From contig CALHEE010000019.1 in assembly GCA_938023415.1 (NCBI GenBank), positions 1 through 39,640 of the forward strand: a stretch of 39,640 nt of DNA, in the 5' to 3' direction. Below, piece by piece: positions 1 to 7,284 of the stretch. A program made the translations under genes and the position numbers. The notes beneath the pieces were generated by a model. The model saw nothing but the letters and a program-made list of their open reading frames with translations. It made no database searches and had not been told where the DNA came from. The stretch is from Minisyncoccota bacterium. GTDB taxonomy: Bacteria; Patescibacteriota; Minisyncoccia; Minisyncoccales; GBS-2. The stretch's first letter is position 1. Every line of letters begins with the position of its first letter.

Positions 1-50
1 TTTAACACTTGACATATTTTCTTGAAATGAAAAAATAAAATAATCTACTA

Positions 51-185
51 CTCCAAAATAAATTTGGAGGGCAGGTGGAGAAGGCAAATAGTGGTCGACT
101 ATTTGCTAAAACTAAAACTGCTTTTCAAAAAGATGGCAAAGGCAAAGAAAAAGAAAAAAAAGTAAAATTTTTTCCCTGCCCTCTC
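51..185 (+). other. Structured A/T-rich leader upstream of hpf (possible regulatory RNA)
   Basis: Hairpin 51-57/63-69 (CTCCAAA/TTTGGAG), hairpin 84-92/98-106 (GCAAATAGT/ACTATTTGC), and long-range pairing 67-75/175-183 (GAGGGCAGG/CCTGCCCTC) that competes with the first hairpin. Confidence 0.35.
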
Positions 186-254
186 AGTCCATTGAAAATT
201 TATTAAATAATCATGCTGGGGGCAGGGTTTGTTTTTGCAACTCTTGATTTAATA

Positions 255-689
255 ATGAAAATAACAATAAAGGCTACCAAAATTGAACTTACAAAATCAC
301 TGAAAGATTTGATTGAAAAGAAGATTAATTCACTTGAAAAATTTTTAAAAATTTTTTACAACAAAAAGAAAATAAAAAAAGGAAGAGAAAATGTAGAAGC
401 TTGGGTAGAGATTGGTAAGACAACAAAACATCACCAGAAAGGAATGATATATTATGCGGAGTGTCAGCTGAGATTACCAAGGAAATATTTGAGGGCAGTA
501 GCGGAAGGTGAAAATCTAAAGTGGGCCATTGATGAGGTAAAGGAGGAATTAGAAAGAGAAATTAAACACTACAAAGAAAGATGGTTAGCAAAAGTAAAAA
601 GGGGAGGGCGAATGTTGAAAAAAGAATTGAAAATTTCACCAGCTGCCAGATTTCCTCAAAAAGGAAGGGTCGTTGAAGAAGGGATATAA
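255..689 (+). CDS. hpf: Ribosome hibernation promoting factor / RaiA family
   Basis: MKITIKATKIELTKSLKDLIEKKINSLEKF N-terminus typical of HPF/YfiA; internal ATG at 255 preferred over ORF-track start at 213. Confidence 0.85.
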   Translation: MKITIKATKIELTKSLKDLIEKKINSLEKFLKIFYNKKKIKKGRENVEAWVEIGKTTKHHQKGMIYYAECQLRLPRKYLRAVAEGENLKWAIDEVKEELEREIKHYKERWLAKVKRGGRMLKKELKISPAARFPQKGRVVEEGI

Positions 690-787
690 AAAGTTAACCG
701 CTTTTTTTACTCTTTGTTTTTCCCCGCAAAATGCGGGGTAAGGCTTCCTGGAAGGTGATTTTTTCCAGGGTGTAAGCGGTTGACTTT
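690..787 (+). promoter_or_regulatory. Three-way-junction 5' leader RNA candidate of the polyamine operon
   Basis: 14-bp outer stem 690-703/774-787 (one G-U), inner hairpins 722-727/733-738 (CCCCGC/GCGGGG) and 747-753/763-769 (CCTGGAA/TTCCAGG); lies exactly between the hpf stop and the speD ATG (796). Confidence 0.55.
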
Positions 788-795
788 AAAAAACT

Positions 796-1185
796 ATGAA
801 AAAAACAAAGAGGTCCAAAACATGGGCCAAAACAAAATATCAAAGGCCGATCGGAATACATCTTATTGCCGACTTTTGGTTTGGAAAATCAATAGAAGAT
901 CCAAAAGAATTGGGCGATCTTTTAATTGAGGCAGCCAAAAAAGCAGGCAATAAACCTCTTAATTTTGCTTTTCATAAATTTCAACCCCAAGGAATTACTG
1001 GGGTTTTATTGTTGGCCGAGAGTCATATTGCGGTTCATTCTTGGCCAGAATTGAATTATTTAGCGATCGATATTTTCACTTGCGGAAAAAAAACTTTTCC
1101 TGAAAGGGCCTTAAAACATTTGAAGGAAAAATTAAAACCGAAAAAAGTCAAGGTCTACAAGTTCAAAAGAGGGCTTTATGAATAA
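796..1185 (+). CDS. speD: S-adenosylmethionine decarboxylase family protein (prokaryotic pyruvoyl type)
   Basis: Motif LLLAESHIAVHSWPELNYLAIDIFTCG matches the AdoMetDC ESHxSxHTWPE...DxFTCG signature. Confidence 0.85.
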   Translation: MKKTKRSKTWAKTKYQRPIGIHLIADFWFGKSIEDPKELGDLLIEAAKKAGNKPLNFAFHKFQPQGITGVLLLAESHIAVHSWPELNYLAIDIFTCGKKTFPERALKHLKEKLKPKKVKVYKFKRGLYE

Positions 1186-2290
1186 TGAATTAAAGAATCT
1201 TTATTTTGAGTTTTTGAAATTTCAGGAAAAAAAATTTATTGAAGACAGAAAATTTTGGTTTGGGGTGAGAGAGATGAAGCTAAAAGAAAAAGAAATCAAG
1301 AAAATTTTTTTAAATTACGAAAGAGATAGCTTTTTGGAATTTTGTAAAAAGGTCAAAGATATTATCTTTGCCAAAGATCCCCTGAGAGAATCATTATCAA
1401 AATGGTCAGTGGATAATTGGCTTTCTTATTATTACTTCAAATTTTTAAAAGATAAAAAAATCGTTGATTTTAAAAAGAACGGAAAGGTCTTTTTGCTGAA
1501 AAAAGAAATAAAAAATTTTTTGCCAAGGCCAAAAACCGAAAGGGAGATTAAAAAAAAGATTGAAAAAAAATTGAAAATAAAATTGGCGCTCAATGCCCCC
1601 TCAAATTATCTTTTTAAAACAAAAATCAAGCCCAAATACGATCAATTTCCTATTTCTACTTCTTCGGTTCTTTTCCTTGTCTCCAAAATTTTAGAATATT
1701 TACCTCTCTATGCTAAATTTCTTTTTGTTGGAGACGATGATTTAGTTTCCGTTTATCTTTCCTTGGCTGATGAAAATTTTAAAGCAAAGGTAATAGATAT
1801 TGATGAGGCACTGTTAAAGAAGATAAGAGAGGTGGCTAAAAGGTTTAATTTAAAGATAGAGACAGAAAGGGTAAATCTCTTTCAGGAGAAAAGGTTAAAA
1901 GAAAAATTTGTTGGCTTTTTAACTAGCCCTGTTTATACCTTTGAGGGTACGAAAGCCTTTTTTAATTTCGGAGTTGATCAACTTGGTAAGGATGGCGGAT
2001 TTTGTTTTTTAAACTTGGCGGATGAAGCGATTGGTAATCGATATCTTTTTTTGGAAGAGTTTTTTGCCAGAAAAAATCTGAAAATTTTGGAAGTAATTAA
2101 AGGAAAAATTCATTATCCATGGCAAATTTTACATTCAGAAGAGAAAATTATTTTAGAAAGATATCGCCAGCTTTTTTCAGAAAAAGTTGTTGAAAAAAGC
2201 CCCATTATTTCTTCTTCCCTTTGGGTTTTTAGTTTTGTTCCATTCAAAGTGGCAAGGCCCCAAAAACAACCTTTTTACGCTTACTTATGA
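1178..2290 (+). CDS. bpsA: BpsA-like branched-chain polyamine synthase (N4-bis(aminopropyl)spermidine synthase family)
   Basis: PKYDQ...FLFVGDDDLVSVYLSLA...VIDIDEALLKKI matches BpsA YDQ/GDDDL/DIDE motifs; overlaps the speD stop. Confidence 0.7.
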   Translation: MNNELKNLYFEFLKFQEKKFIEDRKFWFGVREMKLKEKEIKKIFLNYERDSFLEFCKKVKDIIFAKDPLRESLSKWSVDNWLSYYYFKFLKDKKIVDFKKNGKVFLLKKEIKNFLPRPKTEREIKKKIEKKLKIKLALNAPSNYLFKTKIKPKYDQFPISTSSVLFLVSKILEYLPLYAKFLFVGDDDLVSVYLSLADENFKAKVIDIDEALLKKIREVAKRFNLKIETERVNLFQEKRLKEKFVGFLTSPVYTFEGTKAFFNFGVDQLGKDGGFCFLNLADEAIGNRYLFLEEFFARKNLKILEVIKGKIHYPWQILHSEEKIILERYRQLFSEKVVEKSPIISSSLWVFSFVPFKVARPQKQPFYAYL

Positions 2291-2853
2291 GACCTTTTAT
2301 CGTTTTTATCAATGGCTCGCCGAGAGAAAGAGGCAGAACCTTTGGTTATTTGAAAGCAATAGAAAGAGGAGCAAAGAAAGAAGGAGCAAAAACTCAGTTT
2401 TTCCATCTGAGGGATTTTAAAATCTTGCCTTGCCTTGGGTGCTATAGCCATTCTCCCAAAAGTTGTACTTTTCCTTGTAAGGTAAAAGATGATATGGAAA
2501 AGATTTATCAAGTTTTGTTAAAAGCTGAAGGAATAGTGATTGGCTCTCCTTCTTTTTGGTTTTCTGTTCCTGGAGCATTAAAAAATTTTATCGATCGATT
2601 AACTTGTTTGGAAAATAACGGCTACCTTTTAGAAGGGAAAATCTTTGCTGCTCCTTCTTGTGCGGAAGAGTCTGGCGGAGAGGAGGTGGGCCATTATTTA
2701 ATTTCCGTCTTCAATGAGATGGGCTGTATTATTCCGCCCTTTGCTACTCCATTTTTTAATGAAAAAGAAAAAGGAACTTGGCAAAAAAAGGATTTAGAAA
2801 TTTTGGGACGGAATATTGTGAGACTGGCCAAGGTTGCAAAAAAACTTCTTTAG
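2287..2853 (+). CDS. NADPH-dependent FMN reductase / iron-sulfur flavoprotein family
   Basis: [32 protein letters not shown]...[24 protein letters not shown] flavodoxin-fold motifs; ATG overlaps bpsA stop. Confidence 0.8.
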   Translation: MRPFIVFINGSPRERGRTFGYLKAIERGAKKEGAKTQFFHLRDFKILPCLGCYSHSPKSCTFPCKVKDDMEKIYQVLLKAEGIVIGSPSFWFSVPGALKNFIDRLTCLENNGYLLEGKIFAAPSCAEESGGEEVGHYLISVFNEMGCIIPPFATPFFNEKEKGTWQKKDLEILGRNIVRLAKVAKKLL

Positions 2854-2870
2854 TTTTAAAATTTCATTGT

Positions 2871-3413
2871 ATGGTACCAACAAAATTTTTTTTAACTAAG
2901 GGGGTCGGCATTCATAAAAATTATTTACAAGCTTTTGAGTTGGCCTTAGAAAAAGCTGGGATTTCAAAATTTAATTTGGTTTCTGTCTCCAGCATTTTAC
3001 CACCCAATTGTAAAAAAATTTCCCGTGAGGAAGGTTTAAAATACTTAAGCGCAGGCGAGATTGTTTTTGTGGTTATGTCTAGAAATGCCACTAATGAACC
3101 AAACAGACTAGTGGCTGCCTCAATCGGTTGTGCCATTCCCGCGGATCCCAACCAATACGGTTATATTGCTGAACATCATTCCTTTGGGGAAACTCAGGAA
3201 AAAGCGGGAGAGTATGCTGAAGACTTAGCAGCTTCAATGTTAGCTTCCACCCTTGGGTTGAAATTCGATCCAGATGAAGGGTGGGATGAAAGAGAAAAGG
3301 CCTTCAAAATGTCGGGAAAAATCATTTATACGACTAATATCACTCAGACAGCTGAAGGCCAAAAAGATGGCCTCTGGACTTGTGTGGTAGCAGCTGCTGT
3401 ACTTATTCCATAG
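2871..3413 (+). CDS. pdaD: Pyruvoyl-dependent arginine decarboxylase (PvlArgDC family)
   Basis: [11 protein letters not shown] self-cleavage motif, [24 protein letters not shown]; in-frame ATG at 2871 (ORF track start 2778 is upstream). Confidence 0.88.
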   Translation: MVPTKFFLTKGVGIHKNYLQAFELALEKAGISKFNLVSVSSILPPNCKKISREEGLKYLSAGEIVFVVMSRNATNEPNRLVAASIGCAIPADPNQYGYIAEHHSFGETQEKAGEYAEDLAASMLASTLGLKFDPDEGWDEREKAFKMSGKIIYTTNITQTAEGQKDGLWTCVVAAAVLIP

Positions 3414-3481
3414 AAAAACTAAATTCATTCTTAGCCTTTTTTAGAAAAAGGGTGAAAAACTCTTTTTTTGTTTTGAAGTTG

Positions 3482-3487
3482 TATAAT
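3482..3487 (+). promoter_or_regulatory. -10 element TATAAT 6 nt upstream of secA ATG
   Basis: Perfect TATAAT at 3482-3487; ATG at 3494; no convincing -35. Confidence 0.4.
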
Positions 3488-3493
3488 AAAAAT

Positions 3494-5968
3494 ATGGCCA
3501 TTTTAGAAAAGATCTTTGGCGATCCTAATAAAAAATATTTAAAGAAAATTGAGCCCCTGGTAAAAAAAATTAATTCTCTGGAAAAGAAATTTGAAAATTT
3601 TTCAGATGAGAAACTAAAAGAAAAAACTTTTGAATTTAAAGAAAGGTTAAAAAAGGGAGAAGCTCTTGATGATTTATTACCAGAAGCTTTTGCGGTAGTA
3701 AGAGAGGCAGCCAAAAGAACTTTAGGACAAAGACATTATGATGTTCAGCTGATGGGTGGCATTGTCTTGCATCAAGGGAAAATTGCCGAAATGAAAACGG
3801 GTGAAGGGAAAACATTGACTGCTACCTTGGCTTTGTATTTGAATGCTTTAGAGGGAAAGGGGTGTCATTTAGTTACGGTTAACGATTACTTAGCTAGAAG
3901 AGATACTGTCTGGATGGGTCAAATTTATCATTTGTTAGGACTGAGCGTTGGTTGTTTGAACCATGAGCAAGCTTTCTTATACGACCCAGAATACAAAAAA
4001 CCAACTGAGGAAAAAGAGAAAATGAGGGATGAGCTAGGCAGTTTTTATGTGGTGGAAGATTTCCTCCGACCATGTTCCAGAAAAGAGGCCTATTTGGCCG
4101 ATATCACCTATGGAACCAATAATGAATTTGGTTTTGATTACTTAAGAGATAACATGGTTTATCATCCAGAGGAAGAGGTTCAGCGCGGTTTTCATTACGC
4201 CATTTTAGATGAGATAGATTCCATTTTGATCGACGAAGCCAGGACACCATTAATCATTTCTGCGCCATCCGGAGAAAAAGCTGACCAATATTATTTTTTT
4301 GCTCAGCTCGTTGAAAGATTAAAAAAGGACATCGATTACATCTTGGACGAAAAACATCGAACCGCTCAGTGGACAGAGGAAGGGATCAAAAAAATTATTG
4401 AAATTTTAAAAAGAGATCCATGGGCCGAGGGAGATTTTCGGACCATTCACATGTTGGAAAATGCTCGCAATGCCAAAGAATTTTTCCTTTTAGATAGAGA
4501 CTATGTCATCAAAAATGGAGAAGTGATCATTGTCGATGAATTTACGGGAAGACTAATGCCAGGGAGAAGATGGTCTGGGGGGATGCATCAAGCGGTAGAA
4601 GCAAAAGAGCACATTAGGGGTCATCCAGAAGTGAAAGTGAAAGAGGAATCGGTTACTTTAGCTTCGATCACTTTTCAAAATTTTTTCCGCCTTTATAAAA
4701 AATTGGCCGGAATGACAGGTACAGCCATGACTTCGGCGGAAGAATTTTACAAAGTTTATGGGTTGGAAGTAATTGCCATTCCTACTAATAAGCCCATGAT
4801 TAGAGTTGATCTCCCAGATAAAGTTTATAAAAGCGAAAAAGCAAAATTTCGGGCGGTGGTTGAAGAAATTAAAAAAAGACATAAATTAGGACAACCTGTT
4901 TTGGTGGGCACACGGTCCGTGGAAAAAAACGAATATTTGGGAAAATTATTAGAAAGAGAGGGAATTCCTCATCAAATTCTCAATGCCAAACATCATGAAA
5001 AAGAAGGCCAAATTATTGCTCAGGCAGGAAGACTAGGGGCAGTGACCATTGCCACCAATATGGCTGGTCGGGGAGTTGATATTATTTTAGGAGGGAACCC
5101 TCCAGATCCTGAAGAGAGAAAAAAAGTGATTGAGTTGGGAGGACTTTTTGTGATTGGTACCGAAAGACACGAGGCCAGGAGGATCGATAATCAATTGAGG
5201 GGAAGGGCAGGAAGACAGGGAGAGCCAGGGTCTTCTCAATTTTTCCTTTCTTTAGAAGATGAATTATTGAGAATTTTTGGAGGAGAGAAAATAAAGTCTT
5301 TAATGAATGTTTTAAAAATCCCAGATGACCAGGCCATTGAATTTGAATTGGTAAGTAAGGCAATTGAAGAAGCTCAGTCAAGAATTGAGGGTTTAAACTT
5401 CGATTTGAGAAAGCACCTTTTAGAATATGATGATGTGATGAATGTTCATCGGGAAACTTTTTATCGGAAAAGAAGAGAAATTCTCCATGCCTCACCTCAA
5501 CAATTAAGAAGCAAAATTTTAGAAACTGTGCTCAGGGCTGGTTACAAAAAAGAAGACTTTGAAAGAAAAGAAAGAGAAATTGGTTCAGAAAAATTGCTTG
5601 AGGTTTCAAGATTTATTTTTTTGAAAACCATGGATTTGCTTTGGATTGAACATTTGGAAAATATGGAACATCTGAGAGATTCAGTGAAACTAAGAACCTA
5701 TGGTCAACGTGACCCCCTTATCGAGTACAAAAGCGAAGCCCATAAAATGTTCAAAAACCTTTTAGGATTTCTCGATCAAGCCATCGCCCAGCAGATAATG
5801 AAAATGAAGCTCCAAACAAAAGATTCTCTTGAAAGCTCAACCTCTCCTATTACAATTTTTTCAGGTCGTCGGCCAGGGAGGAACGATCCTTGTCCATGCG
5901 GAAAGAGAGATCCTCATACTGGAAGACCAATAAAATACAAAAAGTGTTGTTGGCCCAAATACGGTTAA
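3494..5968 (+). CDS. secA: Preprotein translocase subunit SecA
   Basis: MKTGEGKTL Walker A, VNDYLARRD, TNNEFGFDYLRDN, GRAGRQGEPGSS, C-terminal CPCG...KKCC zinc motif; start ATG 3494. Confidence 0.97.
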   Translation: MAILEKIFGDPNKKYLKKIEPLVKKINSLEKKFENFSDEKLKEKTFEFKERLKKGEALDDLLPEAFAVVREAAKRTLGQRHYDVQLMGGIVLHQGKIAEMKTGEGKTLTATLALYLNALEGKGCHLVTVNDYLARRDTVWMGQIYHLLGLSVGCLNHEQAFLYDPEYKKPTEEKEKMRDELGSFYVVEDFLRPCSRKEAYLADITYGTNNEFGFDYLRDNMVYHPEEEVQRGFHYAILDEIDSILIDEARTPLIISAPSGEKADQYYFFAQLVERLKKDIDYILDEKHRTAQWTEEGIKKIIEILKRDPWAEGDFRTIHMLENARNAKEFFLLDRDYVIKNGEVIIVDEFTGRLMPGRRWSGGMHQAVEAKEHIRGHPEVKVKEESVTLASITFQNFFRLYKKLAGMTGTAMTSAEEFYKVYGLEVIAIPTNKPMIRVDLPDKVYKSEKAKFRAVVEEIKKRHKLGQPVLVGTRSVEKNEYLGKLLEREGIPHQILNAKHHEKEGQIIAQAGRLGAVTIATNMAGRGVDIILGGNPPDPEERKKVIELGGLFVIGTERHEARRIDNQLRGRAGRQGEPGSSQFFLSLEDELLRIFGGEKIKSLMNVLKIPDDQAIEFELVSKAIEEAQSRIEGLNFDLRKHLLEYDDVMNVHRETFYRKRREILHASPQQLRSKILETVLRAGYKKEDFERKEREIGSEKLLEVSRFIFLKTMDLLWIEHLENMEHLRDSVKLRTYGQRDPLIEYKSEAHKMFKNLLGFLDQAIAQQIMKMKLQTKDSLESSTSPITIFSGRRPGRNDPCPCGKRDPHTGRPIKYKKCCWPKYG

Positions 5969-6031
5969 TTTGCTCTCTTTAAATTTCTAAAAAATTGAAC
6001 CTTGAATTTAAACTTTCTTTTTCAAAACATT

Positions 6032-6060
6032 TTGACATTATTTTTTTGGATTGGTATAAA
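6032..6060 (+). promoter_or_regulatory. Sigma70-type promoter TTGACA-17-TATAAA
   Basis: TTGACA 6032-6037, 17-nt spacer, TATAAA 6055-6060. Confidence 0.75.
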
Positions 6061-6083
6061 TAATTAATGAAGATTGAAGGAAA

Positions 6084-7064
6084 ATGACTAATTTTAATTA
6101 TCGAAAATTATCTTTAGATTTAATCTCTCATCTCAAAGAAAGAGAAAAAGAGGTAATTTTGCGTCGCTTTGGCTTAGACGGAAAGCATCCAGAAACCTTA
6201 GAGGCTATTGGTAAAGATTATGGACTTTCCCGAGAGCGCATTCGTCAAATTCAAAACTCAGCCTTAGAGAAAGTGAAGCCAAAATTGGAGAAAATTCCAG
6301 AAGTATTTCAGTTTTTTTCAGATTATTTGAAAAAATTTGGGGGAGTAAAAAGAGAAGAAAGGTTGTTAGAAGAACTGGGAGGGGAGAAAGAGAAAAACGA
6401 GGTTTCTTTCCTTTTGAAATTGAAAGGAGAATTTTTACATTTTCCGGAGGAGAAAGATTTTTATTCTTGTTGGGCCATCAATGTTGAAGCTTACAGATCT
6501 GCTCAAAATACTATTAACTTGGTTTTCTCTCACTTAGAAAAAATGAAAAAGCCCCTCACGCTCGATGAGCTAAATTTTTTCTCTCAAGAAAAAGAGGTTT
6601 TAGAATCGTGGTTAGAAATTTCAAAGAAAATTCAAAAAAATGAAGACGGTCTTTATGGCCTGAAAGATTGGCCAGAAATTAATCCCCGTTGTATCAGAGA
6701 TAAGGCCTATTTAGTTTTAAAAAAGATGGGTAAGCCTCTTCATTTTAGAGAAATTGCTTCCCTCATTGAAAAGGCAAATTTACATACTGTTCATAATGAG
6801 CTCATCCGAGATCCAAGATTTGTTTTGGTTGGTCGGGGAATCTATGCTCTTTCTGAATGGGGATATTACCCAGGAGAGGTGAAAGAAGTAATTTTCAGAA
6901 TTTTAAAAGAGGAAGGAAGAGCGCTGACAAAAGAAGAAATTATTGAAAGAGTTTTAAAACAGAGGATGGTGAAAGAAAATACTATCTTAATGAATTTAAG
7001 TAATAAAAAGTACTTCTTGAGAGACGAGCAGGGGAGGTATCGGCTAAAAACCGAATTAGCTTAA
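6084..7064 (+). CDS. Sigma-70 region 4-like + HARE-HTH domain transcription protein
   Basis: N-term LKEREKEVILRRFGLDGKHPETLEAIGKDYGLSRERIRQIQNSALEKVK (sigma region 4); C-term RDKAYLVLKKMGKPLHFREIASLI...DPRFVLVGRGIYALSEWGY (HARE-HTH, as in RpoE delta). Confidence 0.8.
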   Translation: MTNFNYRKLSLDLISHLKEREKEVILRRFGLDGKHPETLEAIGKDYGLSRERIRQIQNSALEKVKPKLEKIPEVFQFFSDYLKKFGGVKREERLLEELGGEKEKNEVSFLLKLKGEFLHFPEEKDFYSCWAINVEAYRSAQNTINLVFSHLEKMKKPLTLDELNFFSQEKEVLESWLEISKKIQKNEDGLYGLKDWPEINPRCIRDKAYLVLKKMGKPLHFREIASLIEKANLHTVHNELIRDPRFVLVGRGIYALSEWGYYPGEVKEVIFRILKEEGRALTKEEIIERVLKQRMVKENTILMNLSNKKYFLRDEQGRYRLKTELA

Positions 7065-7065
7065 A

Positions 7066-7284
7066 ATGGAGATTTTCGATTTAGGAATAAAAATTTTATT
7101 AATTGCTAGCTTAATTTTTTTTGTGATTTTCTTTTCTCTCTCTAGTTATTGGGCAAGCGAATTTCATCCAGAAAGAAAATATATTATTGGATTTATGGTA
7201 ACTATTCTCCACTTTTTTTGGGTTTTTGTGGCGGGATTTTTCTTTATTGTCTTACTTTCTTTTTTCTTTAAGTTATTTTTTTGA
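7066..7284 (+). CDS. Small two-TM membrane protein
   Basis: 72 aa, two hydrophobic segments, tightly packed with neighbours. Confidence 0.6.
   Translation: MEIFDLGIKILLIASLIFFVIFFSLSSYWASEFHPERKYIIGFMVTILHFFWVFVAGFFFIVLLSFFFKLFF

Noticed and set aside
2778-2870. N-terminal extension of pyruvoyl arginine decarboxylase in the ORF track
   Set aside because: Overlaps the flavin reductase gene; ATG at 2871 gives the expected [15 protein letters not shown] start.
3380-3493. N-terminal extension of SecA in the ORF track
   Set aside because: Overlaps pdaD and contains the -10 element; the canonical SecA start MAILEKIFG is at 3494.
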